This document shows, piece by piece, positions 22,400 to 32,377 of a stretch of 64,000 bases of DNA. This DNA is from Calvatia gigantea (Eukaryota > Basidiomycota > Agaricomycetes > Agaricales > Lycoperdaceae). The translations under genes were made by a program, and so were the position numbers. The notes under the pieces are model-generated. The model saw nothing but the letters and a program-made list of their open reading frames with translations, did not search any database and was not told the DNA's origin. Location of the stretch: contig JACAAK010000011.1 in assembly GCA_025093985.1 (NCBI GenBank), forward strand, positions 1,116,001 through 1,180,000, read 5' to 3'. Each line of letters begins with the position of its first letter. Position 1 is the first letter of the stretch.

Positions 22400-24007
22400 T
22401 TACACTGACCTCTCAAAAACGCCCAAAGGGCCACCTGAAAGACCCCGATCACCGCTCACCAACTTCGACTCTTCTTCACCATACTGCGTATCATACGACG
22501 CGATCGGGACCCAACTACTAAGGGGACTCGTCCCGCTCTCAAAACTCGCTTCAGCAACATACAACAATAATCCGTCAGACCGGATATTCGCGGTTACCAA
22601 GTGTGAACACGGTATCTCGTTCGTGGAGGTGGAGGTTTGACCAAAAACAAACGGCGGTGGCTCAACATCCATTCCATCCTCTCCACCATGGCCGCCATCA
22701 GTAAGACTCGGGCTCGGATTTGGATGTTGGTCGGGATTTTGAGCCGTAATGGAGGGTCGGAAAGGTGGTGTTGGACAGATTGGGTACTTCAATCGTCAAC
22801 GATCTAGGCGTTCGAGCGAGGGGGATGATATGTCTGTAGAGTGTGACGAGCGTCGTATCCGTATAATAAGGGATCGGTAAGAATCTGGTTGGGTAAGGGA
22901 ATTGATAGTGGTCCGCATGGGATTTGGTGTATGGTGGCGGGACGAGTGTTGATGGTATAAGTTCTGTCAGGCGAGTGTCTCTCCACCAGAATCTTTTGAA
23001 AATTATCCAGAGATTTCAATGAGGTTGAGTGACAAAATGAAAGTGGGCATGGGTTGGGACGCACCGAAAAGGTGCTTCACAGTTGCATATATCCTGTCCT
23101 TTCCACTTTACGACATCCAAGATATGTAGGATCCCGTTTTCCCGCCAGTTCGCGTCGAGTATACAATCGAGAATTGTTAGCGGAGGTAAATTCGATGGAA
23201 ATCGGGGTATTAGAGTCTTTCCTAACAGTCTTGAACGTAAAGTCGTATTCGGCACTAGCAAAGAATTATATCAGTCACCTTCTCATAATAACAAGAAATA
23301 AACGAATTGCAAAAACTCACCAGCGCCAGCGATCCCAGATGACTGATGCGTCACCGCGAGACATCGTTTACCCACCGGCACTGGTCCAACAGCCACCCAC
23401 CCCGTTTCCAGATCCCGTGGTAGACCATCAGCATCAGACCACGGATTGTCTTCAGACATCTCCAACAACTCTGCGTACATGCATTTATCAGCCCATTTAC
23501 TTGCATTCTTGTTTTTCCCTTTCTTTCTTCGGCGTTTCTTGTTCGTGCCTGGTGTAGTCCGTAGTCGGAGATTCCATAGGGGCTTCTGACAGGGCGACAT
23601 CGTCGGGTAGTTTTAGTGTACCAGAGATTGCATTCGGGGGTTGGTATGGTTCGACCATTGACGCGTACGGCGCAACGCTTGCTGGTGTAAATCCTTGCTG
23701 GTGACCACCATCTTCACCGCCAGCTTCGTCATTATCAGATTGACCGAGTGAGAGATCTGCGAATAGATCAAGTTGTCTGTTTGAATCGAAACGTTCTGCA
23801 CGTCTCTGGGTACGAATTAGAGGGAGAGATCAAGAGTTGGGATCAATGTTGGAAGACTGACGCGTTTCTGTTCTTCGAGGGCCTATTTGGAAGAATTAGT
23901 GTGAGCCTAATGAGTGAGTTCAAGGAGCGGACAACCTTTGCTCGTCGCGATTCCTGAGACGCGAGTTTTGGAGGAAGTTTGAATGATGCCTTGCGGTCAG
24001 CGAACAT
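22400..24007 (-). CDS. Snurportin-1 homolog (snRNP nuclear import adaptor)
   Basis: Snurportin binds the trimethylguanosine cap of U snRNAs and links them to importin-beta. The ATG at 24007 starts a basic N-terminal IBB-like segment: MFADRKASFKLPPKLASQ, ESRRAK, then ALEEQKR and RRAERFDSNRQLDLFADL across two short introns. The cap-binding domain follows: GWVAVGPVPVGKRCLAVTH, then TILDCILDANWRENGILHIL and DVVKWKGQDICNCEAPFR, all diagnostic. The C-terminal part has SDGLLLYVAEASFESGTSPL and GGPLGVFERSV, with TAA at 22400-22402. A glycine- and proline-rich insertion with unclear splicing lies near 22690-22810. The gene is minus-strand and followed downstream by the convergent MFS copy 3. Confidence 0.8.
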
Positions 24008-24092
24008 GTTTGACTTTGGTAGAGATCGGAGTTTGAAGTCACTTGAACACGATCTATTTATCAACCAGGTCCATCTGAATAATCGTAATTAC

Positions 24093-25436
24093 TTAGATCT
24101 CCTTGAACACCTTGGTCAGTCTCTCTAAAACAGCCTCGTTCTCTTCCTCTGTCCCAATCGTAATCCTCAAACACGCCTCACAACCCATCTCATTCCCTCT
24201 AAACCTCACAACCAATCCATTCTCCTCCGCCAACACCTTGTATACCCTCTCCGCACGTTTATTGTCAGGTTTACCCGTCCCATCTTTATTCAGTACCGGC
24301 ACCAAGATAAAGTTTCCGTGACCTGCACCAATTGGTTTGCCGAAGTTATGTTTAGTGCCCTCTGTAGTTGCCAGTTTCTCGAGGAGCCAGGAGCGGTTCT
24401 TTATGAGAATTGAAACTTTGTCTTTCATCCCCGCGATAGAAGACGGGGAGAGTGCCACAATCGCAAGGTGAGCTGTCGGGGTGGATATATTATACGGTGC
24501 CTTGGTATTCGTAAGAATTTGGATAAGTGGAGGCTGGGCCAATGCGGTGCCTAGGCGGATAGCTGCAAGGCCAAAAGACTTCGAGAGTGTCTGTAAGACG
24601 ACGAGGTTGGAGAATTCTTCGACTAGCGAAGCGGCAGAAACGGGTTCGTTGGCCGATACAGAGGCGAAATCGATATATGCCTCATCAATGACCACAATAC
24701 CATTGAAGCTTGGTGAAGAGCAAATGGTACGGATCGTGTTGAGTGGGACGAGTGTGCTAGTTGGGTTACCAGGCGAGCAGAAAAAGATGAGTTTGATGGT
24801 CGAATCCGCTGTAACTGCGTTAAGGACCTTTGAACACAGACAGACACTCAGGTTAATGGCAATCCAGAAATAAAACACGGGGGCATTCACCTCATCCACG
24901 CGAACACTAAACCGGCCTTTCTCTCCTCCTTCCCCATTCGCACCACTCAACTCCAGTGGCACTTTCACAATACCAACATCGTTCACTTGAGCCGTTACAG
25001 CATACATCCCATACGTCGGCGGTGTAATCAAAATTTTCTCCTTCCCAGGAACAACACACACGCGCATAACCAAGTCAATAACCTCATCAGAGCCTACACC
25101 GAGGAACACATAGTCCGTCGAGGGGAGGCCTCGAAGTGCAGCAACACGGGCTTTGATTTCTGGGTGGGAGGGGTCAGGGTATCGGTGCAAGTCAAGATCA
25201 AGAGTTTCGGCAAGATCAGCGGTCAGTTCTGAGGTCCCATTCGGTTGTTGAGACGAGGGTTTGGGTATGGAGTGCCCGAGAGCGTTCTCATTCGCGTCGA
25301 GGAGGATACCTTCGCTGTAGTCGTCACGGGCACATCGGTATGGATGCAATGCTAAAATATTCGGTCTGATAGCTTTTTCGATATTGAAGTGAGGTGGGTT
25401 GGGTTGTCCCAGAGTTTTGAGCCCGTGGATGGGCAT
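24093..25436 (-). CDS. HIS5: Histidinol-phosphate aminotransferase
   Basis: PLP enzyme converting imidazole-acetol phosphate to histidinol phosphate in histidine biosynthesis. The ATG at 25436 starts MPIHGLKTLGQP. The class I/II aminotransferase fold shows LLDANENALG, LGVGSDEVIDLVMR, ITPPTYGMYAV, FFCSPGNPTS and DEAYIDFAS. The PLP lysine lies in TLSKSFGLAAIRLG, with the C-terminal arginine motif near GCEACLRITIGTEEEN. One 63-nt intron (24828-24890) is in frame and stop-free, so an intron-retaining ORF of 447 codons exists; removing it restores VDE joined to VLNAVTAD. The gene is divergent from nothing nearby; the S1/P1 nuclease gene ends 92 bp upstream in the same orientation. The upstream element at 25474-25513 suggests amino-acid and nitrogen control. 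Confidence 0.9.
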   Translation of the reverse strand: MPIHGLKTLGQPNPPHFNIEKAIRPNILALHPYRCARDDYSEGILLDANENALGHSIPKPSSQQPNGTSELTADLAETLDLDLHRYPDPSHPEIKARVAALRGLPSTDYVFLGVGSDEVIDLVMRVCVVPGKEKILITPPTYGMYAVTAQVNDVGIVKVPLELSGANGEGGEKGRFSVRVDEVNAPVFYFWIAINLSVCLCSKVLNAVTADSTIKLIFFCSPGNPTSTLVPLNTIRTICSSPSFNGIVVIDEAYIDFASVSANEPVSAASLVEEFSNLVVLQTLSKSFGLAAIRLGTALAQPPLIQILTNTKAPYNISTPTAHLAIVALSPSSIAGMKDKVSILIKNRSWLLEKLATTEGTKHNFGKPIGAGHGNFILVPVLNKDGTGKPDNKRAERVYKVLAEENGLVVRFRGNEMGCEACLRITIGTEEENEAVLERLTKVFKEI

Positions 25437-25473
25437 TGTCGCGCGTTGAAAACTGAGCGGAATGGAGAAGACG

Positions 25474-25513
25474 GAGTCATTTTCCGCTTGATACAGAGAT
25501 AAGATAAGATAAG
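25474..25513 (-). promoter_or_regulatory. Putative Gcn4/Cpc1 site plus three tandem GATA sites upstream of HIS5
   Basis: About 38 bp upstream of the HIS5 ATG, the minus strand reads TGACTC (25474-25479), the core of the Gcn4/Cpc1 general amino-acid control element. A little further upstream, three overlapping GATAAG motifs occur in tandem on the plus strand (25498-25513), matching binding sites of fungal GATA nitrogen regulators. Position and gene function fit; binding is inferred. Confidence 0.5.
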
Positions 25514-25527
25514 ATTGTTCCTATGTC

Positions 25528-26802
25528 CTAAACATGTTCAACCGATGATGATCCTTCTCCGAAAATGTAATTCAACGTAGCGGCCAACCGGACACCGCCT
25601 TGTCCAAGGAACTTCTCCAGCAACATCCGCTTCTCGATCGGGCCCATGTATTCGTGGTTATCAAGCTCGTACGGAGGCTCCCCACTCTCCTCGGTCTCTA
25701 GGTCCTCCTCCTCTTCCATGTCAAAGTTATCGAAGTGCGGGTACCTTTTGCACCGAGCCCTGCGAGGAGGATAAGTCGTAGCACCAGAGGAACTGTCACT
25801 TTCCAACTGCTTAGGCCAAAGAAGCTCGCAGTTCAGTGCGTGAATAGGCTTCGACCAGTGATAAGGGCAGATAAACTCGGTGTCGGTGACAGGGATCTCG
25901 ACACCCCTCCTTACGAACCATCCAGGGAGGAAAAAGTCACGAAGCGTCCCCCACACGTTATCCTTCTCCACTTCGGTCTTCAAAACCTCTCCATCACCCC
26001 CGGAACAAGAGACCCAATCTCCCAATTCCTCAGCCCACTTCCCCTCTGTGCCCTCCCATATAATCTTCCTAATAAGTGGATCATAAATCGCCCCTCGTAA
26101 GTTCTTCTCTACCCGCTCAAACCCAGCCGGCAAAGGCATCGTATAATTATATCCCACCGTCCGAACAGCCTTCGCCACAATCAACCCATCCCACGCTGAA
26201 TGCAAATTCGTCCTTCTCCCATCCCAACATATATCCACACCATTACCACCTCGATCCCTCCCTGTCAGATGTAAAGGCATATGCAAATCACCAATGAAAT
26301 GCACGATGAATTTGAGTGCTTCTTGCGCGAGTTCTACATTGGCGTGTTCGCCATCGGCGTAGGAAATGAGAATAGACGATGTGTTGTGAATTCCTCCGAG
26401 AACGTTGATGTTGGGTTTCCCATCCCATCCGCCGGAACCGGGGAACATGCAGGTATCGGAAGGATGGTCCCCTACAGCACCAACATAATGTAAAGGAGCG
26501 GACCAGCGCATGTTGTATTTGAATTTGTCAGCCCAGGTAGCGATGGACGCGAGGTGACAAGGCCATGCTCCGACGTTAGCGCTCGCGCCAGAGCCCCGAG
26601 CGGCCCCATCAGAGAAATTGGCACCATGGTCGTTCAAGATCCGGCAAATCTTCTCCAATGCAGCGGGTTGGGTATATATCTGCGCAATGGTAGCCACCAT
26701 CTCGTGCCCCGCGGCTCCCCACCCTAATACACCCGGAACATTGAGCCCAAGTAGGGCAGCTCCGATGGCAATAGAACGCGTAGTCCTCGAGTGGAGGTGC
26801 AT
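25528..26802 (-). CDS. Secreted S1/P1-type zinc nuclease
   Basis: Single exon, 424 codons. The signal peptide (hydrophobic IAIGAALLGLNVPGVLG) is followed directly by W28, the N-terminal tryptophan that co-ordinates zinc in mature P1 nuclease. The other zinc ligands are visible in order: H33 in GHEMV, D in TWADKF, H in PLHYV, H and D in HFIGDLHMPLH with its second H, and H and D in NLHSAWDGL. This gives a complete trinuclear zinc site, so the enzyme should be an active single-strand nuclease and 3'-nucleotidase. The C terminus has an acidic insertion (MEEEEDLETEES) before the usual final helix GGVRLAATLNYIF. This makes it longer than classic P1/S1 (about 270-290 residues). Likely roles are extracellular nucleic-acid scavenging. 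Stop TAG/TGA at the 25528 end. Confidence 0.9.
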   Translation of the reverse strand: MHLHSRTTRSIAIGAALLGLNVPGVLGWGAAGHEMVATIAQIYTQPAALEKICRILNDHGANFSDGAARGSGASANVGAWPCHLASIATWADKFKYNMRWSAPLHYVGAVGDHPSDTCMFPGSGGWDGKPNINVLGGIHNTSSILISYADGEHANVELAQEALKFIVHFIGDLHMPLHLTGRDRGGNGVDICWDGRRTNLHSAWDGLIVAKAVRTVGYNYTMPLPAGFERVEKNLRGAIYDPLIRKIIWEGTEGKWAEELGDWVSCSGGDGEVLKTEVEKDNVWGTLRDFFLPGWFVRRGVEIPVTDTEFICPYHWSKPIHALNCELLWPKQLESDSSSGATTYPPRRARCKRYPHFDNFDMEEEEDLETEESGEPPYELDNHEYMGPIEKRMLLEKFLGQGGVRLAATLNYIFGEGSSSVEHV

Positions 26803-27180
26803 GTATTAAGACGATGTAAAGTCGCGTTGATTCGTGAATGCTTGAATGTTAAGAAGAAGGTTAAAGGTTGGATACAAGACTGGGAGGGTGTGGTTTGGAG
26901 TACAAAGGAACAACAGCTTTGAAAGACGCCCCGATTATGTCGTACCTCCGACCCTGTACTAGGCTGTCCCCATTAGTGTACCTTTGTTTGGAAGACCAGC
27001 TTATCCCTATCCGGATCACCTTCCCCAACTGCCAAGTTGATGTTCCAGACTACCTTTAGAATAGGATATCGAAACCCATACACTCTTACTCCTTGTAAGT
27101 CCCCCTGCTCAAGGTCAGCCACTCAGAGGAGTATCTTCCAACCTGTCCACGGATCAGTAAAGCGTTCCACCTTCTTCAAC
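26803..27180. other. Intergenic
   Basis: About 380 bp upstream of the nuclease gene, ending at the tRNA-Ala gene. Nothing else recognised. Confidence 0.5.
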
Positions 27181-27264
27181 GGGCACATGGTGTAGTTGGT
27201 TATCACGCTCGCTTAGCACCTGCTGAGTTGCGAGAGGTGTTGGGTTCAATTCCCAATGTGTCCA
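27181..27264 (+). tRNA. tRNA-Ala (AGC) with a 10-nt intron
   Basis: Acceptor GGGCACA (27181-27187) pairs with TGTGTCC (27257-27263, one G-U), discriminator A at 27264. T arm TTGGG-TTCAATT-CCCAA (27240-27256). Anticodon stem CTCGC (27208-27212) pairs with GCGAG (27230-27234). The loop is TT-AGC-A, then a short intron at 27219-27228, then T. Intron bases TGCTGA can pair with the anticodon TTAGCA. It forms an inverted pair with the next tRNA. Confidence 0.85.
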
Positions 27265-27470
27265 TCTTTGGTAGCCGGATCCTTTCATTTTGGGTGGAAA
27301 TCCAGTATCTATATTACGATCACGATCACTCACTTTTTTTGCAGCACAGTCTGAAGATTAAGAGCCAACCCTACAAGCGGCGCCCCTCACCCCATGTCTT
27401 GGATAATATTCAATGGTGAACTTGATATGTCTCCTCACAGGAATGCAAAAAGGGTTCACGACCTCAAAAT

Positions 27471-27555
27471 TGGACACATTGGGAATTGAACCCAACACCT
27501 CTCGCAACTCAGCAGGATGCTAAGCGAGCGTGATAACCAACTACACCATGTGCCC
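27471..27555 (-). tRNA. tRNA-Ala (AGC) with an 11-nt intron, inverted copy
   Basis: The minus strand is identical to the preceding tRNA-Ala except that the intron after AGC-A is 11 nt (an extra T at its start). Acceptor GGGCACA at 27555-27549, TGTGTCC plus A at 27478-27471. The two genes are convergent, separated by about 206 bp, and form a large inverted repeat. Confidence 0.85.
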
Positions 27556-27658
27556 ATTAAATCTTACAATTCCATTGACCAAATCAATATGTCATTTCGC
27601 CCTTACTGATCCATATGTGCCGATGTGATGGAAAGGTACACACCACACCACCACCGGG

Positions 27659-29056
27659 ATGTTCAAGTTCAATTTTGACCTAGAAGATATTTCCACTGAT
27701 TCAGACTTTGGTCTGGTACAAGCGCAGTCCACAAACGTAGTAGTGGAACAAAACAAGAGTTCTGGAGATGAAATTCCTAGTCGAGGTACCTTGCAAGGAG
27801 ATCTCAATCCACGATCTGGTACGCTACAACTTATAATTTATCTTGGAGTGTACTCATGCAAAAGCCGGAAAGATAGCTCAACGTCTTGCCCTCTCTCATA
27901 TCATGCTCACCTCTTACTATCCCTCTGCGTGATGGTTCAAAGGTTATCACATTGAGCCGACGGGATCTCTTCGATGCACGTTTCCAGCTGATCGCCGAAG
28001 GCCTTGGATCGGACGAGACGCCCACTCTTTCAGGTACAGAAACTCTGGAAGCGGTTAACGGTGAAGTGAACGAGGACGAGAACCTGGAAAAAGCAGAAGA
28101 ACAACGTCATAATGTTGCATTGAAGTTTATTGAAGCGCCTTCGGATCTCGTTCCACGGGTGTACGAAGGCGGGCTAAAGACTTGGGAGTGTAGCATTGAT
28201 CTCGTTGAATACCTCAACTCGACCCAACCTCTGGAAGGGTTCCGAGGAAAGGATGTTTTAGAGGTGAAGTCCTCAGGATCCTCTATCATTATCTTAACTT
28301 GATTTGCTCAAATTCCTTCGCTCTAGCTTGGCTGTGGAACAGCCGTTCCTTCACTCTACATTTTGCATCATATTTTCTCCCGTGGATCTTCGAATGATTC
28401 AGTGACCCGTGAAACTACAATCTATCTTCAGGACTATAACGACTCTGTTCTTGAACTCGTCACCCTCCCAAACATCCTCTTGACTTGGTGTGAGCTCATA
28501 CCCCTGCAATGCCCAGGTTTCCTATTAATTACCCATCTTACAGACCTTTCTCCCGCTTCCCTGTCCTTCCGCGCGTCCAATTCCACCTCTCCGGACTCTG
28601 GTTCCGATGCCCTCCCATTCCCTCAAACGCCAGAACCCCTTGAACTCCCCATAACTACCTCCCTCAAAACCGCCTTTCTCACCTCCCTCAAATCCTACAA
28701 CATCTCCCCTTCGATTTTTCTCCGGTTCCTGGTCCTCGTTCATGACACAACTCCCCACCCTCCACACCAAGCCCTTTAATCTTGTCCTCACGTCCGAGAC
28801 AATTTACCGTATGGATAGTTTACCGAGTCTCATCGAAATAATGCGGTTGGCGTGTACGCCTAAACCTGATACCATCAACAAGGACGAGAATCAAAAGGCG
28901 ATATGTCTCGTTGCCGCAAAGGTTCTGTATTTTGGCGTTGGCGGCGGTGCTTCAGATTTTGTGAATTTTGTTGAGGGGAATGGGTACGCAAAAACGCAAG
29001 TGGTTTGGGAACGGAAGACGGGGGTCGGTCGATTGATAATGTTACTTGACTTTTGA
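27659..29056 (+). CDS. HPM1: Hpm1/METTL18-like protein-histidine methyltransferase, with an apparent frameshift
   Basis: METTL18/Hpm1 methylates a histidine of ribosomal protein uL3 using S-adenosylmethionine. The start MFKFNFDLEDI is the family N terminus. Exon 2 has LTIPLRDGSKVITLSRRDLF, then the hallmark RVYEGGLKTWECSIDLVEYL. Exon 3 opens with SAM motif I, LGCGTAVPSLYIL, and YLQDYNDSVLELVTLPN. The last exon has VLTSETIYRMDS, AAKVLYFGVGGGASDF and VGRLIMLLDF, then the stop. Between SLKSYNIS and LRFFSGSWSSF the frame changes by one base within a CCCC run at 28706-28709, with no splice sites to explain it. The phase of the first intron (donor near 27818, acceptor near 27872) also does not close cleanly. 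The gene may be decayed or carry assembly errors. Confidence 0.78.
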
Positions 29057-29246
29057 TTTCAGTATATCTTTTCAAAAAAATTCCCAGTAAATTCAGAGTA
29101 TGGTGGGATTGAGTTAGCCCGTCACGTTTGACTCGCTCTGCGTTTCTCTTTGGACATGAGGTCCATAGTGTCCCCTTGCCGCGCACCGACACTTCTTCTA
29201 TCACAAACGATTTGAGATCTGTAATATAACACGGACGTACAATCAG

Positions 29247-30177
29247 TTAGGTATAATGCGGTACAACGGGGATACGACCAACTTCATAGACTTCTCTTTT
29301 TTTACGACGAATTCTTTTCGGGGGTGGAGTCGAAGATGAAAAACCGTCAGGTGATAGTGAAACTGAGATTGTCGGAACTGGGTTTCTCAGTCCGTACTCC
29401 GGCATAGTCTGACCCCGTGGCCGTGAGGGTAAGTTGACCTCACAACGGAATGGAAAAATGTTAAATGACCGTTGATCGGTCAACACAGCCACTCTTCTGA
29501 CACAAAAAAGGGAAAAAGTTCCGAACCTTGTTCCATGCAAAGGTGAGACTAATAGTACAGGAAAGTTAAGATTTTAGCTTTAACTACCCGACTAACACTG
29601 GACGAACAAAAACTGATTAAGAACAAACCTTCAATGTCAGGCCCAAGGGGGATAGAGCTGGGAAGCGTTTTTTGTCTCCGTTCATTCGGATAACATTGTA
29701 TATTGCTTGGCGCATAGCTTATTAATGACTCCGCGCTTCTCTGTGCGTTGGAAAAACAGAAACCGACGAACTTGGGACATGTAGCTTCTGATTTTGTCGA
29801 ATGGTGCAGCGCAAGGTGTCGGCGCCGTTGGAGTCGTGGAGTGCTGCGGGAAAGATCGCTCTTTACTAGTTTGTTGTCCAGCCAACCGGCATCCTTGCGT
29901 TCAGAGAACCAGCTTATCAAGACCGCCGAGCCTTGTCGTGCCGCGCACGAGAACGATTTCCATGCGACAAGGATGGAAGAAACACTGGGAAAAAGCAGGG
30001 TCAGTCCGAGACGGATGAGACGCAAATAAATTTCAAGAAACACGCCGGTTCCGAGTACCGGTAACATTTCCGGCGTTCTTTACTTTACCTTTTCTTGAAG
30101 TCTAAATCGGCTTCAGCGATGATACACCCACGAAAAGGGCTGTGGGATCCGGGATATACCGAGGCGGCAATCACCAT
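29247..30177 (-). CDS. Uncertain minus-strand gene, no recognised family
   Basis: Three open segments on the minus strand could be exons. The first starts MVIAASVYPGSHSPF (ATG at 30177) and ends KK near a GTAAAG donor at about 30093. The second lies within 29549-30010 and includes SSILVAWKSFSCAARQ. The third (29247-29540) includes SFNIFPFRCEVNLPSRPRG and a basic PPPKRIRRKKREV stretch. No domain was recognised and the joins are not secure. It may be non-coding. The surrounding 29057-30693 interval holds nothing else I can support. Confidence 0.22.
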
Positions 30178-30693
30178 GTTGAAGTGGTTAAGGTGGAAGC
30201 GGTCAAGGCACTGAGGGTGAATTAGGGTGGCCCTTCGACCTCGTGGTCCGTTGATGTGCCGTGCACTGGACGCGATAACAAATATTTCCGGCTTTCTTTC
30301 CAACCAGAGATAAAAGCGCAGACAGCGCCGGGTAATCGGGTGTGGGAGGATGTAGGTAGGTGTGGGGAGCACATGCCCTTGGAATTCGGGAAGAGAAGAA
30401 CATGACCCTACTCGAGGCCGGAAGAAACCTCGCGTGCATCGCGGCCAGTTTACTAAGGTATTTATGGAACTCATACAATTTCATCAAATTAGAACAACTA
30501 TTTTTGTACTTCCAATTTGTCAAAACGGCCAATCTTCGAGTCAAGACCCAAATTATTTCTCTCAAGTCTGAATCAGAAAGGGAGTGCCACACGAGCGATA
30601 ATGAATCACGTATACAGTTGTCTCAAGCAAATACATACAGAGGGTATTGTAAAAGATATTTTAAGAGTCGTAGGTATCTGAGTGATCACCTCT

Positions 30694-32377
30694 TTACAAG
30701 CACTGGCTGTAAAATTGGTTCTGGACCTGGCAGGTGGTACCAGCTTCACAGACAGTAGGGCCAGTCCAGCCGATACCACCACTGGAATGTACAAATCAGT
30801 ACTACGATAAATTAAAGGTGGAAGATAGAAAACTCACCATTGACCCCAGTGAGTCTGAACGGCACCATTGGCCGTGCTGGTGGTAGTTGCAGGCCTGCTG
30901 GTGGTGCCAGCAGAAGTGGTAGAGGTGGACCTAGTCGAGGTGGTGCTGCCGGTGCCACCGAAAGTGGAGCCGATGTCGCCAACCCTGATGTTGGAGTAGG
31001 TGACTGAGGCGTTGGGAAACTGGCTCTCAACATCGGTGGGTTTGCCAGAAGTGGTAGGGCAAGTACCACGAGCGACACCGGGCTTGGTAGGATCAGCATC
31101 AGTGGGGAAGTTGGAGTCGAGCCAGAGCATGTTGACAGCGTGGTCGTCCCAAACGGAGAGGACGAGAACCATTCCGCGAGACAAAGCGGCGCCGAGTCCG
31201 GACAAGCCACCCCTGTCACCGAACTGATCCCTATCGCCGAAGGCAGTCTTCTGCGCATTGCAGAAATCGGTGGAGATGGAGTCGAAGTCTGCCATTCCGG
31301 GGATGTTGACCTTGGAGTTCTGAATGACCTTGCCATCCTGGACGTAAATACGGCGGATCTCGCTGAGAGTGCCGGTGGGAGAGTTGTTGTTGGTGATGAA
31401 CTGGGTGACGACAGTGAACTTGCGGTTGGTGTCGACAGTCAAGCCCTTGCCGTAGAAAGACTTGTCGCCCATGCGGAACGAGTTGAAGTCGCAACCATCG
31501 GGATCGCAAACAGTGCCGTAGCGGTCGTTGGTGCCACAAGCAGTACCTTCACAACGGGTGAGGCCAGTGCCCTGGCAAGGGTGGGGGGTATAGGCAGCAG
31601 CGACCGAGTTCGCTTCCCAGATATCCATCTCGCTACAGCAGGCACCGAAGTTCCCAGTTCCAGCATTGGAGTCGTTAGGAGAGGGAGCCCAGCCAACGGA
31701 GTTCGACTGTAGGTGGGGTGGTGAGTTCAGGATTCTTGCTGCCAAACCAGACAAAACCTTACCTCGCCGTTGATGAACTTGATATCGCGGGGGCATTGGG
31801 AGTCGCAGTAACCAGTACCATACTTGGCACCGGCCTTGTTGGTGGGGAATTGAGCCATGCCACCATCAGCAGCCATCTCCGAGAAATACAGAGCGCCGTT
31901 CAGGCCGCACGGAAGGTTAGAAACGTCGACGTCAAAGGTAAACTCCTGGTTAAGGAGCTTAAACATCTCGTACTGACTGTCGTCAGCCATGAGGTAGACA
32001 CGAGAGCCGACGTTCTTCCCCTGGCTCTGGGTAACGAACTTGAGGGTGAGAGCGTTGCCGCTGGTAGTGATACCATAGGTACCAGGGTAGTCAGCTCCAT
32101 CGAGGGCGCAGTTAGCAGCACAAGTCTTGCCGTCGGGGCACAAGGTATTGTCCCAGGTGTTACCGGTATAGCAGTTGGTGAAACCGCCGACGTTGTGGGT
32201 CCAACGCCAGTTAGCGTCGAGGACGATCTTGCCACCCGAGACAGTCGTGCAACCGCCAGCGGTAGTGCACTTCTGGAAAGGGAGAGCGGGGTGGTTTTCA
32301 GCAAGGTTGGTACCAATCTGCTGACCAAAAGCAACGGCAGCGAGGGTAAGAGCGATGAGAGAGAGCTTGGGGAACAT
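30694..32377 (-). CDS. cbhI: GH7 cellobiohydrolase with C-terminal CBM1
   Basis: Secreted reducing-end exo-cellulase. Three exons: 31763-32377, 30838-31706 and 30694-30781 (introns of 56 nt each), 523 residues. The signal peptide [18 protein letters not shown] is followed by [19 protein letters not shown], the usual mature start. The catalytic motif [11 protein letters not shown] carries nucleophile Glu, assisting Asp and acid/base Glu. Tunnel and disulphide markers include [18 protein letters not shown] and [11 protein letters not shown] Thr/Ser-rich linker ([15 protein letters not shown]) leads to a complete CBM1: [16 protein letters not shown] to FYSQCL. The linker/CBM1 intron falls in the first CBM1 cysteine codon. 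Reading is intact throughout. It acts outside the cell on crystalline cellulose, and expression is expected to be induced by cellulose and repressed by glucose. Confidence 0.95.

Noticed and set aside
24828..24890. In-frame insertion in histidinol-phosphate aminotransferase
   Set aside because: The segment starts GT and ends AG with typical length, and its removal restores the family sequence, so it is an intron.
29748..30029. Plus-strand open frame opposite the uncertain 29-30 kb gene
   Set aside because: No recognisable motif and no splice-linked neighbours; most likely a shadow frame.
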